A stretch of DNA of 34,048 nucleotides from Patescibacteria group bacterium. Its GTDB lineage: Bacteria > Patescibacteriota > Patescibacteriia > Patescibacteriales > UBA12465. Both the position numbers and the translations under genes were made by a program. Of this stretch, positions 10,315-17,725 are shown piece by piece. The notes beneath the pieces were generated by a model. The model saw only the letters and a program-made list of their open reading frames with translations, was not told where the DNA came from and did no database searches. Position 1 is the first letter of the stretch. Each line of letters starts with the position of its first letter. The DNA lies in the NCBI GenBank assembly GCA_028692765.1, contig JAQUWT010000002.1:1-34048 (forward strand). The letters are read 5' to 3'.

Positions 10315-11571
10315 ATGAAAGATGACATTATCGCTGGCTTGGATATCGGTTCTACTGCGGTCCGTTTAGTAATCGGACAGAAGATTTCCGGTCCGACCGG
10401 TGATGAAATTCAAATTATTGGTGCCGTTTCTTCCCCAACTGCCGGCGTCAGCAAAGGCGTAGTCACTAGCATTGAAGAGACGACTTCTTCCATTTCCGCC
10501 TGCCTGGAGAAAGCGGAGCGTATTGTGGGTGTGCCTATAACTAGCGTTTGGGTGGGCATTAATGATCCGAATGTAAAATGCGAGCGCAGCAAAGGCGTTG
10601 TGGCTGTCAGCAAAAGCGACGGTGAAATCAGCGAAGCGGATGTTAATCGGGCGATTGAAGCGGCCAGAGCTCTGGCGGTGCCGGTTAATTATGAAATTTT
10701 GCATGTCATGCCGATTAAGTTTAGCGTTGACAATCAAACCGATATCAAAGACCCTATTGGCATGAGTGGTATCCGTCTGGAGGTCGAAGCGCTGATTATC
10801 CAAGGTTTAAGCACTCAGACTAAAAATTTAACTAAGGCGATTTTTCGCACCGGTTTAGAAATTGAAGATTTGGTTATTTCGCCGCTGGCGGCGGCCGAGG
10901 CGGTGTTAACGCCCAAGCAGAAAGATTTAGGGGTGGCTTTAATCAATATCGGCTCCTCCACTACTTCCTTAGCGGTTTATGAAGAGCGTAATCTTTTACA
11001 CGCCGCGGTTTTACCAATTGGTTCAGAATATATTACCAACGATATTGCGCTTGGTTTGCGCTGTCCGATTAACTTGGCGGAAAGAATCAAGCTGGAATAC
11101 GGCAGTGCCAACCCTGACGCTTTTGAAAGCGATGACGAAGTAGACGTTACCCGCTTGGTGAAGGAGGAGGACGTTAATGATGATATTAGCCTGGTTTCCA
11201 GAAAATATATCGCTGAAATCATTGAAGCCAGAGTAGAAGAAATTTTTGATAAGGTGGATAAAGAATTAAAGAAGATTGATCGCTCGGGAATGTTGCCGGC
11301 CGGGGTAGTCTTTACCGGCGCCGGCGCTCAGCTTGACGGTGTGATTGAAGCGGCTAAGCGCAAGCTGCGCCTACCGGCGGCTTTGGGTCAGAGCAAAAAT
11401 ATCAGCGTTGTAATTGATAAGGTCAAGAGCCCAGAATTTTTACCGGCTTTAGGCTTAGTGATTTGGGGGGCGCATGAATATCCGAGCCAGGGTGCTGGTA
11501 ATTTGCGCAAAAATATCGGCGATATTTTCGGTAAAGCAAAAAATATTTTCCAAAAAATTATTCCAAGATAA
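10315..11571 (+). CDS. ftsA: Cell division protein FtsA
   Basis: IIAGLDIGSTAVRLVIG, SHS2-like region, GVVFTGAGAQLDGV; upstream of ftsZ. Confidence 0.95.
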   Translation: MKDDIIAGLDIGSTAVRLVIGQKISGPTGDEIQIIGAVSSPTAGVSKGVVTSIEETTSSISACLEKAERIVGVPITSVWVGINDPNVKCERSKGVVAVSKSDGEISEADVNRAIEAARALAVPVNYEILHVMPIKFSVDNQTDIKDPIGMSGIRLEVEALIIQGLSTQTKNLTKAIFRTGLEIEDLVISPLAAAEAVLTPKQKDLGVALINIGSSTTSLAVYEERNLLHAAVLPIGSEYITNDIALGLRCPINLAERIKLEYGSANPDAFESDDEVDVTRLVKEEDVNDDISLVSRKYIAEIIEARVEEIFDKVDKELKKIDRSGMLPAGVVFTGAGAQLDGVIEAAKRKLRLPAALGQSKNISVVIDKVKSPEFLPALGLVIWGAHEYPSQGAGNLRKNIGDIFGKAKNIFQKIIPR

Positions 11572-11629
11572 ATTAAATGAAGAATAGCCGCTTTCCAGAT
11601 TGAAAGTAAGCGGAGATTCGGCCAGAATT

Positions 11630-12829
11630 ATGGCAGAGGTAAAACCAGAAATAGAAACATTTGCAAAAATAAAAGTTGTCGGTGTCGGCGGCGGTGGCGG
11701 CAGCGCTATCAACCGGATGATTGAAAACGGCATCAAAGGAGTGGAGTTTGTGGCTATCAATACAGATATCCAGGCTCTGCATTATAATAAGGCCGGCGAG
11801 AAGATTCATATCGGCAAGACTGTGACTAGAGGTTTAGGGGCGGGCATGAATCCAGACTTGGGCAAGGGCGCCGCGGAAGAATCTCAGAATGAAATCAGGG
11901 AGGCGCTTAAAGGCTGTGATATGGTCTTTGTGACTTGCGGCTTGGGCGGAGGCACCGGTTCCGGCGCTTCGCCGATTGTTGCCCAAATTGCTCGCGATTT
12001 AGGCGCTTTAACGGTCGCAGTAGTCACTAAGCCTTTTATTTTTGAGGGCGGGCAGAGAAAGAATATTGCCGACCGCGCTTTTGCCGATTTAGCGGATAAA
12101 GTCGATACCATTATTACCATTTCTAATGATAAGCTGTTGCAGGTGATAGACAAGAGAACTTCTTTGCTGGAAGCTTTTGCCATCGCCGATGATGTTTTAC
12201 GCCAGGGAGTTCAAGGCATAGCAGAAATTATCACTGTGCCCGGAGTTATTAATGCCGATTTTGCCGATGTTAAGGCAGTCATGGCTAACGCCGGTTCCGC
12301 TTTAATGGGTATCGGTCAGGCTAGCGGTGAAAATAAGGCGATTGAAGCGGCTAAGGCGGCCATTAATTCCAATTTATTAGATATGTCCATCGACGGCGCC
12401 CGCGGGATTGTCTTTACAATCACCGGCGGCCCCGATTTGAGCATGAATGAAGTCAGTGACGCCGCTAAGGTGATTACTTCAGCGGCCGATGAAGATGCTA
12501 AGATTATCTTTGGCGCGGTTATCGACGATAAGATGAAAGACCAGATAAAGATTACGGTAGTAGCCACCGGATTTGACGGCAAGAGCAAGAGTTCGAAAGT
12601 CGAACTTAAGAGTTATACCCCCAATCCTTTTGTCGAGAGCGAGAACGAAAAAGAATCGACGCCCGCTTCGGCTCTTTGGGGTGATAAGAAAGCAAAAATG
12701 CCGACTATCAAGAATATTCCCCTCCAGCCTTTGGTGGAAAAGCGCCAGGAAAAGGCGCCGGAACCGGAAAAGACCGAAGAGGACGATTTAAGCGTGCCCG
12801 CTTTCATTAGGAAGAAGATGGGTAATTAA
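11630..12829 (+). CDS. ftsZ: Cell division protein FtsZ
   Basis: KVVGVGGGGGSAINRMI, CGLGGGTGSGASPIVAQIA; ATG at 11630 preferred over TTG at 11600. Confidence 0.98.
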   Translation: MAEVKPEIETFAKIKVVGVGGGGGSAINRMIENGIKGVEFVAINTDIQALHYNKAGEKIHIGKTVTRGLGAGMNPDLGKGAAEESQNEIREALKGCDMVFVTCGLGGGTGSGASPIVAQIARDLGALTVAVVTKPFIFEGGQRKNIADRAFADLADKVDTIITISNDKLLQVIDKRTSLLEAFAIADDVLRQGVQGIAEIITVPGVINADFADVKAVMANAGSALMGIGQASGENKAIEAAKAAINSNLLDMSIDGARGIVFTITGGPDLSMNEVSDAAKVITSAADEDAKIIFGAVIDDKMKDQIKITVVATGFDGKSKSSKVELKSYTPNPFVESENEKESTPASALWGDKKAKMPTIKNIPLQPLVEKRQEKAPEPEKTEEDDLSVPAFIRKKMGN

Positions 12830-12840
12830 TATCTTAGGCC

Positions 12841-13566
12841 ATGACCATTGATTTTTGCGTGCCCGTTTACAATGAAGATGAAATTTTTCCGGCCAATGCA
12901 GAGCGGATTTGGCATTTTTTACAATCATTTATGTCCGAATATGATTGGCGCCTGGTCTTTGTCGTCAACGGCTCCAGCCAAAAATTCATTAATTTAGTAC
13001 AAGATTTTGTTGATAAAAACAGGCCTCAATCGGCCTGTTTTATTATTTCCGAAAGCGGCAAGGGCAGGGCTATTAAAGCTTATTTTGACCGCAGTAGGGC
13101 CGATTTTTTAGTATATATGGATATTGACTTGGCTGTTGATGTGCGCGACTTGCCTAATTTATTAGCCCCGATTATCGGCAATCAGACAGATATCTGCTTC
13201 GGTTCTAGAATGCTGCCGTCTTCGGTGAAGAACCGCTCTTGGTTTAGAGAGTTAAGTTCCAAGGCTTATCTCTGGTTATCGCGCCGTTTGTTAGGCCATC
13301 ATTTTACGGATTTGCAATGCGGTTTCAAGGCGGTCAGCCGGGAAGCCTGGATGACGGTTTCGCCTCTAATTTTGGATACGGCTTGGTTTTTTGATACCGA
13401 ATTGATTTGTTTAGCGCAAAGAAAATCCCTGCGTTTGCAGGAGGTGCCGGTTAATTGGTCGGAGAATCGTTATATCAAGCGTCGTAGCAAGATAAAAGTA
13501 TGGCGGGAGGCCTGGGTATTTCTATTCCAGATATATCGGTTAAGGCGGCGCTTGCAAAAGATATAA
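12841..13566 (+). CDS. Family 2 glycosyltransferase (dolichol-phosphate mannose synthase-like)
   Basis: IDFCVPVYNEDE, YMDIDLAVDVRDL, FGSRM, DLQCGFKAVSREAW. Confidence 0.88.
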   Translation: MTIDFCVPVYNEDEIFPANAERIWHFLQSFMSEYDWRLVFVVNGSSQKFINLVQDFVDKNRPQSACFIISESGKGRAIKAYFDRSRADFLVYMDIDLAVDVRDLPNLLAPIIGNQTDICFGSRMLPSSVKNRSWFRELSSKAYLWLSRRLLGHHFTDLQCGFKAVSREAWMTVSPLILDTAWFFDTELICLAQRKSLRLQEVPVNWSENRYIKRRSKIKVWREAWVFLFQIYRLRRRLQKI

Positions 13567-13622
13567 TTTGGTGTTTTTATTGCTTTTACTTTTTAAATTA
13601 AACATAATAATTATCCACAAGC

Positions 13623-13647
13623 CAGCCTGACATCAGGCTGTTTTTTT
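13623..13647 (+). terminator. Intrinsic terminator
   Basis: CAGCCTGA-ca-TCAGGCTG followed by T7. Confidence 0.9.
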
Positions 13648-13673
13648 AATTTTTATATGAATATTGGCTGATT

Positions 13674-13702
13674 TTGACCCGAGTTTTTAATTCTGCTATA
13701 AT
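13674..13702 (+). promoter_or_regulatory. Sigma70-type promoter of the nrd locus
   Basis: TTGACC - 17 nt - TATAAT. Confidence 0.85.
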
Positions 13703-13710
13703 GAAAATAA

Positions 13711-13726
13711 TTACAATATTTAGTGG
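13711..13726 (+). promoter_or_regulatory. Candidate NrdR box 1
   Basis: TTACAATATTTAGTGG; 12/16 against recalled consensus ACACAATATATAGTGT, just downstream of the predicted +1. Confidence 0.65.
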
Positions 13727-13743
13727 TTGATGATGAAAAAACC

Positions 13744-13759
13744 CCACAAAATATAGCTT
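13744..13759 (+). promoter_or_regulatory. Candidate NrdR box 2
   Basis: CCACAAAATATAGCTT; 12/16 match, about 33 bp centre-to-centre from box 1. Confidence 0.6.
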
Positions 13760-13771
13760 TTATCGTTTTTT

Positions 13772-14236
13772 ATGAAATGCCCAGTCTGTTATCATAATGA
13801 TACCAAGGTAGTTGATTCCCGGGTGGCCCCCGACGGTCTTTCTATCCGCCGCCGCCGTGAGTGCTTGAAATGTAATTTTCGCTTCTCAACTTACGAAGAA
13901 ATCGAAATTTTAGATTTGATGATTGTCAAAAGAGACGGCCGCCGCGAATCCTATAGCCGCGAAAAATTGGTAAGCGGTCTGAGAAAGTCTTTGGAAAAAC
14001 GGCCGGTAACAGAAGATAACTTTAAGCGGATAGTCCACGGCATCGAAAGAGATTTGCAGAAATTAAGACAAGGCGAAGTTACCTCTAGACAGGTCGGGCA
14101 GATGGTTATGAAGCATCTTAAAAAGACCGATCAGGTTGCCTATATCCGCTATGCTTCGGTCTACGAATCTTTTAAGGATGCTAACGAATTCAGGCGCGAA
14201 CTGAATAAGCTGATTAAAGGTAAAAAGGAAAAATAA
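13772..14236 (+). CDS. nrdR: Transcriptional repressor NrdR
   Basis: MKCPVCYHNDTKVVDSRV..IRRRRECLKCNFRFSTYEEIE plus ATP cone. Confidence 0.97.
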   Translation: MKCPVCYHNDTKVVDSRVAPDGLSIRRRRECLKCNFRFSTYEEIEILDLMIVKRDGRRESYSREKLVSGLRKSLEKRPVTEDNFKRIVHGIERDLQKLRQGEVTSRQVGQMVMKHLKKTDQVAYIRYASVYESFKDANEFRRELNKLIKGKKEK

Positions 14237-14253
14237 ATTAAATATTAGAACGG

Positions 14254-14315
14254 CGATGGCGCTTTGAAGATTTAAGGTTAAGATGATTAGTTTTAAATCT
14301 TCAATTTCGCGATCG
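14254..14315 (+). promoter_or_regulatory. Strong hairpin between nrdR and nrdD (attenuator/leader candidate)
   Basis: CGAT(gg)CGC(t)TTGAAGATTTAA ... TTAAATCTTCAA(tttc)GCGATCG, then TTTT; the 12-bp core is a perfect inverted repeat. Confidence 0.65.
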
Positions 14316-14327
14316 TTTTCAAACCCC

Positions 14328-16379
14328 ATGCCAGAAATCATCAGCCAAATCCGGAAACGTTCCGGTGACATCGTTGGTTTTAGCCAACAAAAAATCAAAG
14401 ACGCTATTCATAAAGCGGCGCTATCGGTGGGTATCGATGATGAAGCGATGTCCGCTCGTTTCAGCGAAGAGGCGGTAGCAAAAATCGCCGCTAAATTTCA
14501 TAAGAACAGTATTCCGGCGGTGGAAGAAATCCAGGATATCGTAGAAGAGGTATTGATTGAAAATCGTCAGATTAAAACTGCGAGGGCTTATATTATTTAT
14601 CGAGACCAGCACCGACAGCTCAGAGAGTTGAATAAAGCTACTTCCGATGAAAAATTAATGGAAGACTATCTGGGCAGAGCCGATTGGCGCTTGAAAGAAA
14701 ACAGCAATATGAGTTTTTCCGTCCAAGGCCTTAATAATTACATCGCCTCGGCCATTTCTGCCCGTTATTGGCTAAATAAGCTCTATCCCCAGACTATCCG
14801 CGATGCCCATGTTAACGGTGATATTCATATTCATGACTTAGGCTTGTTGGCCCCGTATTGCTGTGGCTGGGATTTGAAAGATTTATTGATTAAAGGTTTC
14901 GGCGGCGTTCCTGAAAAAGTTCAAAGCAAACCAGCAAAGCATTTTCGCAGTGCTCTCGGCCAGATAGTAAACTTCTTTTACACCATGCAGGGCGAGGCGG
15001 CCGGAGCGCAGGCTTTTGCTAATTTTGATACTTATTTAGCTCCTTTTATCCGTTATGATAATTTAAGCTATAAGGAGGTGAAACAGGGCTTGCAGGAATT
15101 CATGTTCAATATCAATGTGCCCACCCGCGTCGGCTTCCAGACTCCTTTTACCAATATTACTTTAGACGTTACCCCTTCTAAATTGGTTGGCGAAGAAAAT
15201 GTAATTATCGGTGGGCAGATAATGCCGGAAAAATATAAGGATTTTCAAGCGGAAATGGATATGTTTAACCAGGCTTTTGCCGAGGTGATGCTTGAGGGTG
15301 ATTCCACTGGACGTGTTTTTGGCTTTCCTATTCCGACTTATACCATTGACAAAAATTTTGATTGGGATAGGGAGTGCTTGAAACCGGTCTGGGAAATGAC
15401 GGCCAAATATGGCATCCCTTATTTTTCCAACTTTGTGAATTCAGATATGGATAGGGATGACGCCCGTTCAATGTGTTGCCGATTGCGCTTGGATAATCGG
15501 GAACTGCGCAAGCGCGGCGGCGGGCTTTTCGGCGCCAATCCTTTAACCGGCAGTCTGGGCGTCGTAACTTTGAATTTAGCCCGTATCGGCCATGTCGCCA
15601 AGAGCAAAGAGGAATTTTTGGAAAGAGTCTATAAATTAATGGATATTGCCAGAGATAGCCTGGAAATTAAGCGTAAAATTATTGAGAAATTTTCCGATGA
15701 CGGCTTATATCCCTATTCCAGCCATTATTTAGCGGATATTAAGGCCCGTTTTGGCACCTACTGGCAGAATCATTTCAATACTATCGGTTTAAACGGCATG
15801 AATGAGGCTTTGGTAAATTTATTAGGTAAAGACATTACCACCCCCGAAGGCCACGCTTTCGCTTTAGAAGTTATGGATGCAATGCGCGAGCGCTTGATGG
15901 ATTATCAGAATGAGACCAATAATTTGTATAATTTAGAGGCTACTCCCGGAGAAGGAGCTACCTATCGTTTTGCCAAAAAAGATTTGGAGACTTATCCGGA
16001 TATGCATTTTGCCAATACCGAGGCGGTTAAGAATGGCGCTGCTCCTTATTATACTAATTCTACCCACCTGCCTGTCGGTTTTTCTGATGACATTTTTGCC
16101 GCTTTAGATTTGCAGGATGATTTGCAGATTAAGTATACCGGCGGTACCGTTTTGCACGGCTACTTAGGCGAGCGCCTGCCTGACGGCAATGCCGCTAAAA
16201 AATTAGCCCAAAGGATTATTAACAATTACCGCTTGCCTTACTTTACTATTACCCCAACTTTTTCAATTTGCCCCAAACACGGATATTTGTCCGGAGAACA
16301 CAAGTATTGCCCCAAGTGCGATGAAGAAATGGGCTTTAGTAGCGCCGATATGCAGGCCGAGCGCTGCCCTAATTGCTAA
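14328..16379 (+). CDS. nrdD: Anaerobic ribonucleoside-triphosphate reductase, large fragment lacking the glycyl-radical domain
   Basis: ATP cone, NVPTRVGFQTPFTN, class III core, SICPKHGYLSGEHKYCPKC; terminates at ERCPNC* before an RVVGx motif. ATG 14328 preferred because 14283 lies inside the hairpin. Confidence 0.93.
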   Translation: MPEIISQIRKRSGDIVGFSQQKIKDAIHKAALSVGIDDEAMSARFSEEAVAKIAAKFHKNSIPAVEEIQDIVEEVLIENRQIKTARAYIIYRDQHRQLRELNKATSDEKLMEDYLGRADWRLKENSNMSFSVQGLNNYIASAISARYWLNKLYPQTIRDAHVNGDIHIHDLGLLAPYCCGWDLKDLLIKGFGGVPEKVQSKPAKHFRSALGQIVNFFYTMQGEAAGAQAFANFDTYLAPFIRYDNLSYKEVKQGLQEFMFNINVPTRVGFQTPFTNITLDVTPSKLVGEENVIIGGQIMPEKYKDFQAEMDMFNQAFAEVMLEGDSTGRVFGFPIPTYTIDKNFDWDRECLKPVWEMTAKYGIPYFSNFVNSDMDRDDARSMCCRLRLDNRELRKRGGGLFGANPLTGSLGVVTLNLARIGHVAKSKEEFLERVYKLMDIARDSLEIKRKIIEKFSDDGLYPYSSHYLADIKARFGTYWQNHFNTIGLNGMNEALVNLLGKDITTPEGHAFALEVMDAMRERLMDYQNETNNLYNLEATPGEGATYRFAKKDLETYPDMHFANTEAVKNGAAPYYTNSTHLPVGFSDDIFAALDLQDDLQIKYTGGTVLHGYLGERLPDGNAAKKLAQRIINNYRLPYFTITPTFSICPKHGYLSGEHKYCPKCDEEMGFSSADMQAERCPNC

Positions 16380-16380
16380 T

Positions 16381-16409
16381 TTGTTTTATTTGTAAATTTA
16401 TCTTATAAT
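16381..16409 (+). promoter_or_regulatory. Promoter-like sequence between the two nrdD fragments
   Basis: TTGTTT - 17 nt - TATAAT. The region is AT-rich, so chance occurrence is possible. Confidence 0.5.
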
Positions 16410-16413
16410 ATAT

Positions 16414-16466
16414 TTAAGTAAAGCGTTATGACTAAGCTGATACAGCTTATCTCCGCTTTATCTTAA
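16414..16466 (+). promoter_or_regulatory. Structured RNA element between the two nrdD fragments
   Basis: TTAAG-TAAAGCG / CGCTTTA-t-CTTAA outer stem; TAAGCTG-ATA-CAGCTTA inner stem. Confidence 0.65.
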
Positions 16467-16478
16467 GTCTCAAGCCAT

Positions 16479-16622
16479 ATGAGCCCTATCACTACTCAGC
16501 GCCAAGAGTGCATCGTTTACAGCCGCGTTGTCGGCTGGCTGACTCCTGTTAAAAGCTATAATCCCGGCAAAGCTTCTGAATATAAGGATCGCAAGACCTT
16601 TAAGGTAGCTTGCTCTGAGTAA
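16479..16622 (+). CDS. Separately encoded glycyl-radical domain of class III ribonucleotide reductase (47 aa; not in the ORF track)
   Basis: MSPITTQRQECIVYSRVVGWLTPVKSYNPGKASEYKDRKTFKVACSE; contains the VYSRVVGW..PVK..N.GK..EYKDRK signature of NrdD C-termini. Confidence 0.88.
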   Translation: MSPITTQRQECIVYSRVVGWLTPVKSYNPGKASEYKDRKTFKVACSE

Positions 16623-16688
16623 TTAATTTTTCAGAGGGAAGCGGGGAAGGCCGTTATCAGAATCCCGGCTAACCCTTGATTTTCCCAT

Positions 16689-17420
16689 ATGTTAATTGGC
16701 GGTTTAGAAAAATTAAGTCTTCTGGATTATCCCGATAATTTGGCCGCTATAGTTTTTACTCAAGGCTGTAATTTCCGTTGCCATTTTTGCTACAACCCTA
16801 TGCTTGTCTGGCCCCGCTCAGAAAAGTTGGCGCCGGACGGAAAAGATAAAGACGAAGGTTATCCCCTGATTAAGGAGGACGACCTTTTTCTTTTTTTACA
16901 GGAAAGACTGGGAAAAATCGATGGCGTAGTTATTACCGGAGGCGAACCGACTTTGCACGCGGATTTGCCGGTTTTTATTAAGAAAATTAAAGACATGGGT
17001 TATTTGGTTAAATTGGACACCAATGGCACCAACCCCGTAATGCTGGCTGGTTTATTGGCAGATAAATTGATTGATTATATCGCCATGGATATTAAAGCTC
17101 CTTGGCCTGAATATGAAAAAGTGGTCGGCGTGGCGGTAAATTTAGATAATTTGCAAAAAAGTGTTAAAATAATAATGTCCAGCGGCCTGCCTTACGAGTT
17201 TCGCAGTACCTTATTGCCGGATTTGCACACTGCTAAAGATATTGAAGAAATGGGAAGGATGATTCAGGGGGCGGAGCGCTGGTATTTGCAGAAATTTAAG
17301 CCCGATACTAATCTGGTTAATGCCGATTTTGAGGGAAAAAATACTTTTTTAGATAAAGATTTAAAAGAATTAGCGCTTATCGGCTCCAAGTTCGTCAAAG
17401 AGTGCCGGGCGCGCGTTTAA
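16689..17420 (+). CDS. nrdG: Anaerobic ribonucleotide reductase activating protein (radical SAM)
   Basis: MLIGGLEKLSLLDYPDNLAAIVFTQGCNFRCHFCYNP; adjacent to nrdD. Confidence 0.93.
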   Translation: MLIGGLEKLSLLDYPDNLAAIVFTQGCNFRCHFCYNPMLVWPRSEKLAPDGKDKDEGYPLIKEDDLFLFLQERLGKIDGVVITGGEPTLHADLPVFIKKIKDMGYLVKLDTNGTNPVMLAGLLADKLIDYIAMDIKAPWPEYEKVVGVAVNLDNLQKSVKIIMSSGLPYEFRSTLLPDLHTAKDIEEMGRMIQGAERWYLQKFKPDTNLVNADFEGKNTFLDKDLKELALIGSKFVKECRARV

Positions 17421-17424
17421 GTTT

Positions 17425-17706
17425 ATGGAAGTGTTACAAAAGGAAGTCGAGCCCATGGTAGCAGAGATGGCCAAGGATAGTGAAGATGTAGCGGCTCTTT
17501 TACGGGAAAATTTGGAAATGAGCAGGGAAATAAGGGCGATGGTCAGGCATATCAATAATTATGTCGCCTGGCAGAGGATTTTCGGATGGATTAAAGTTCT
17601 ATTAATTGTAATTCCTTTGATTATCGGCGTCCTTTATTTGCCGCCATTATTAAAAGATATTTTTAGCCAGTATGAATCTTTGCTTAATGGTGGCTTAGGG
17701 CGTTAG
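17425..17706 (+). CDS. Hypothetical protein, C-terminal TM
   Basis: 93-aa ORF; helical N-term plus VLLIVIPLIIGVLYLPPLL. Confidence 0.6.
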   Translation: MEVLQKEVEPMVAEMAKDSEDVAALLRENLEMSREIRAMVRHINNYVAWQRIFGWIKVLLIVIPLIIGVLYLPPLLKDIFSQYESLLNGGLGR

Positions 17707-17725
17707 TTTTTAGCGGTTTTATCAT

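Noticed and set aside
10366-10803. Minus-strand 145-aa ORF inside ftsA
   Set aside because: Fully antisense to the conserved ftsA gene.
16377-16478. Group I/II intron or intein in nrdD
   Set aside because: 102 nt looks too short for a self-splicing intron, and stops exclude an intein; kept only as an unexplained gap.
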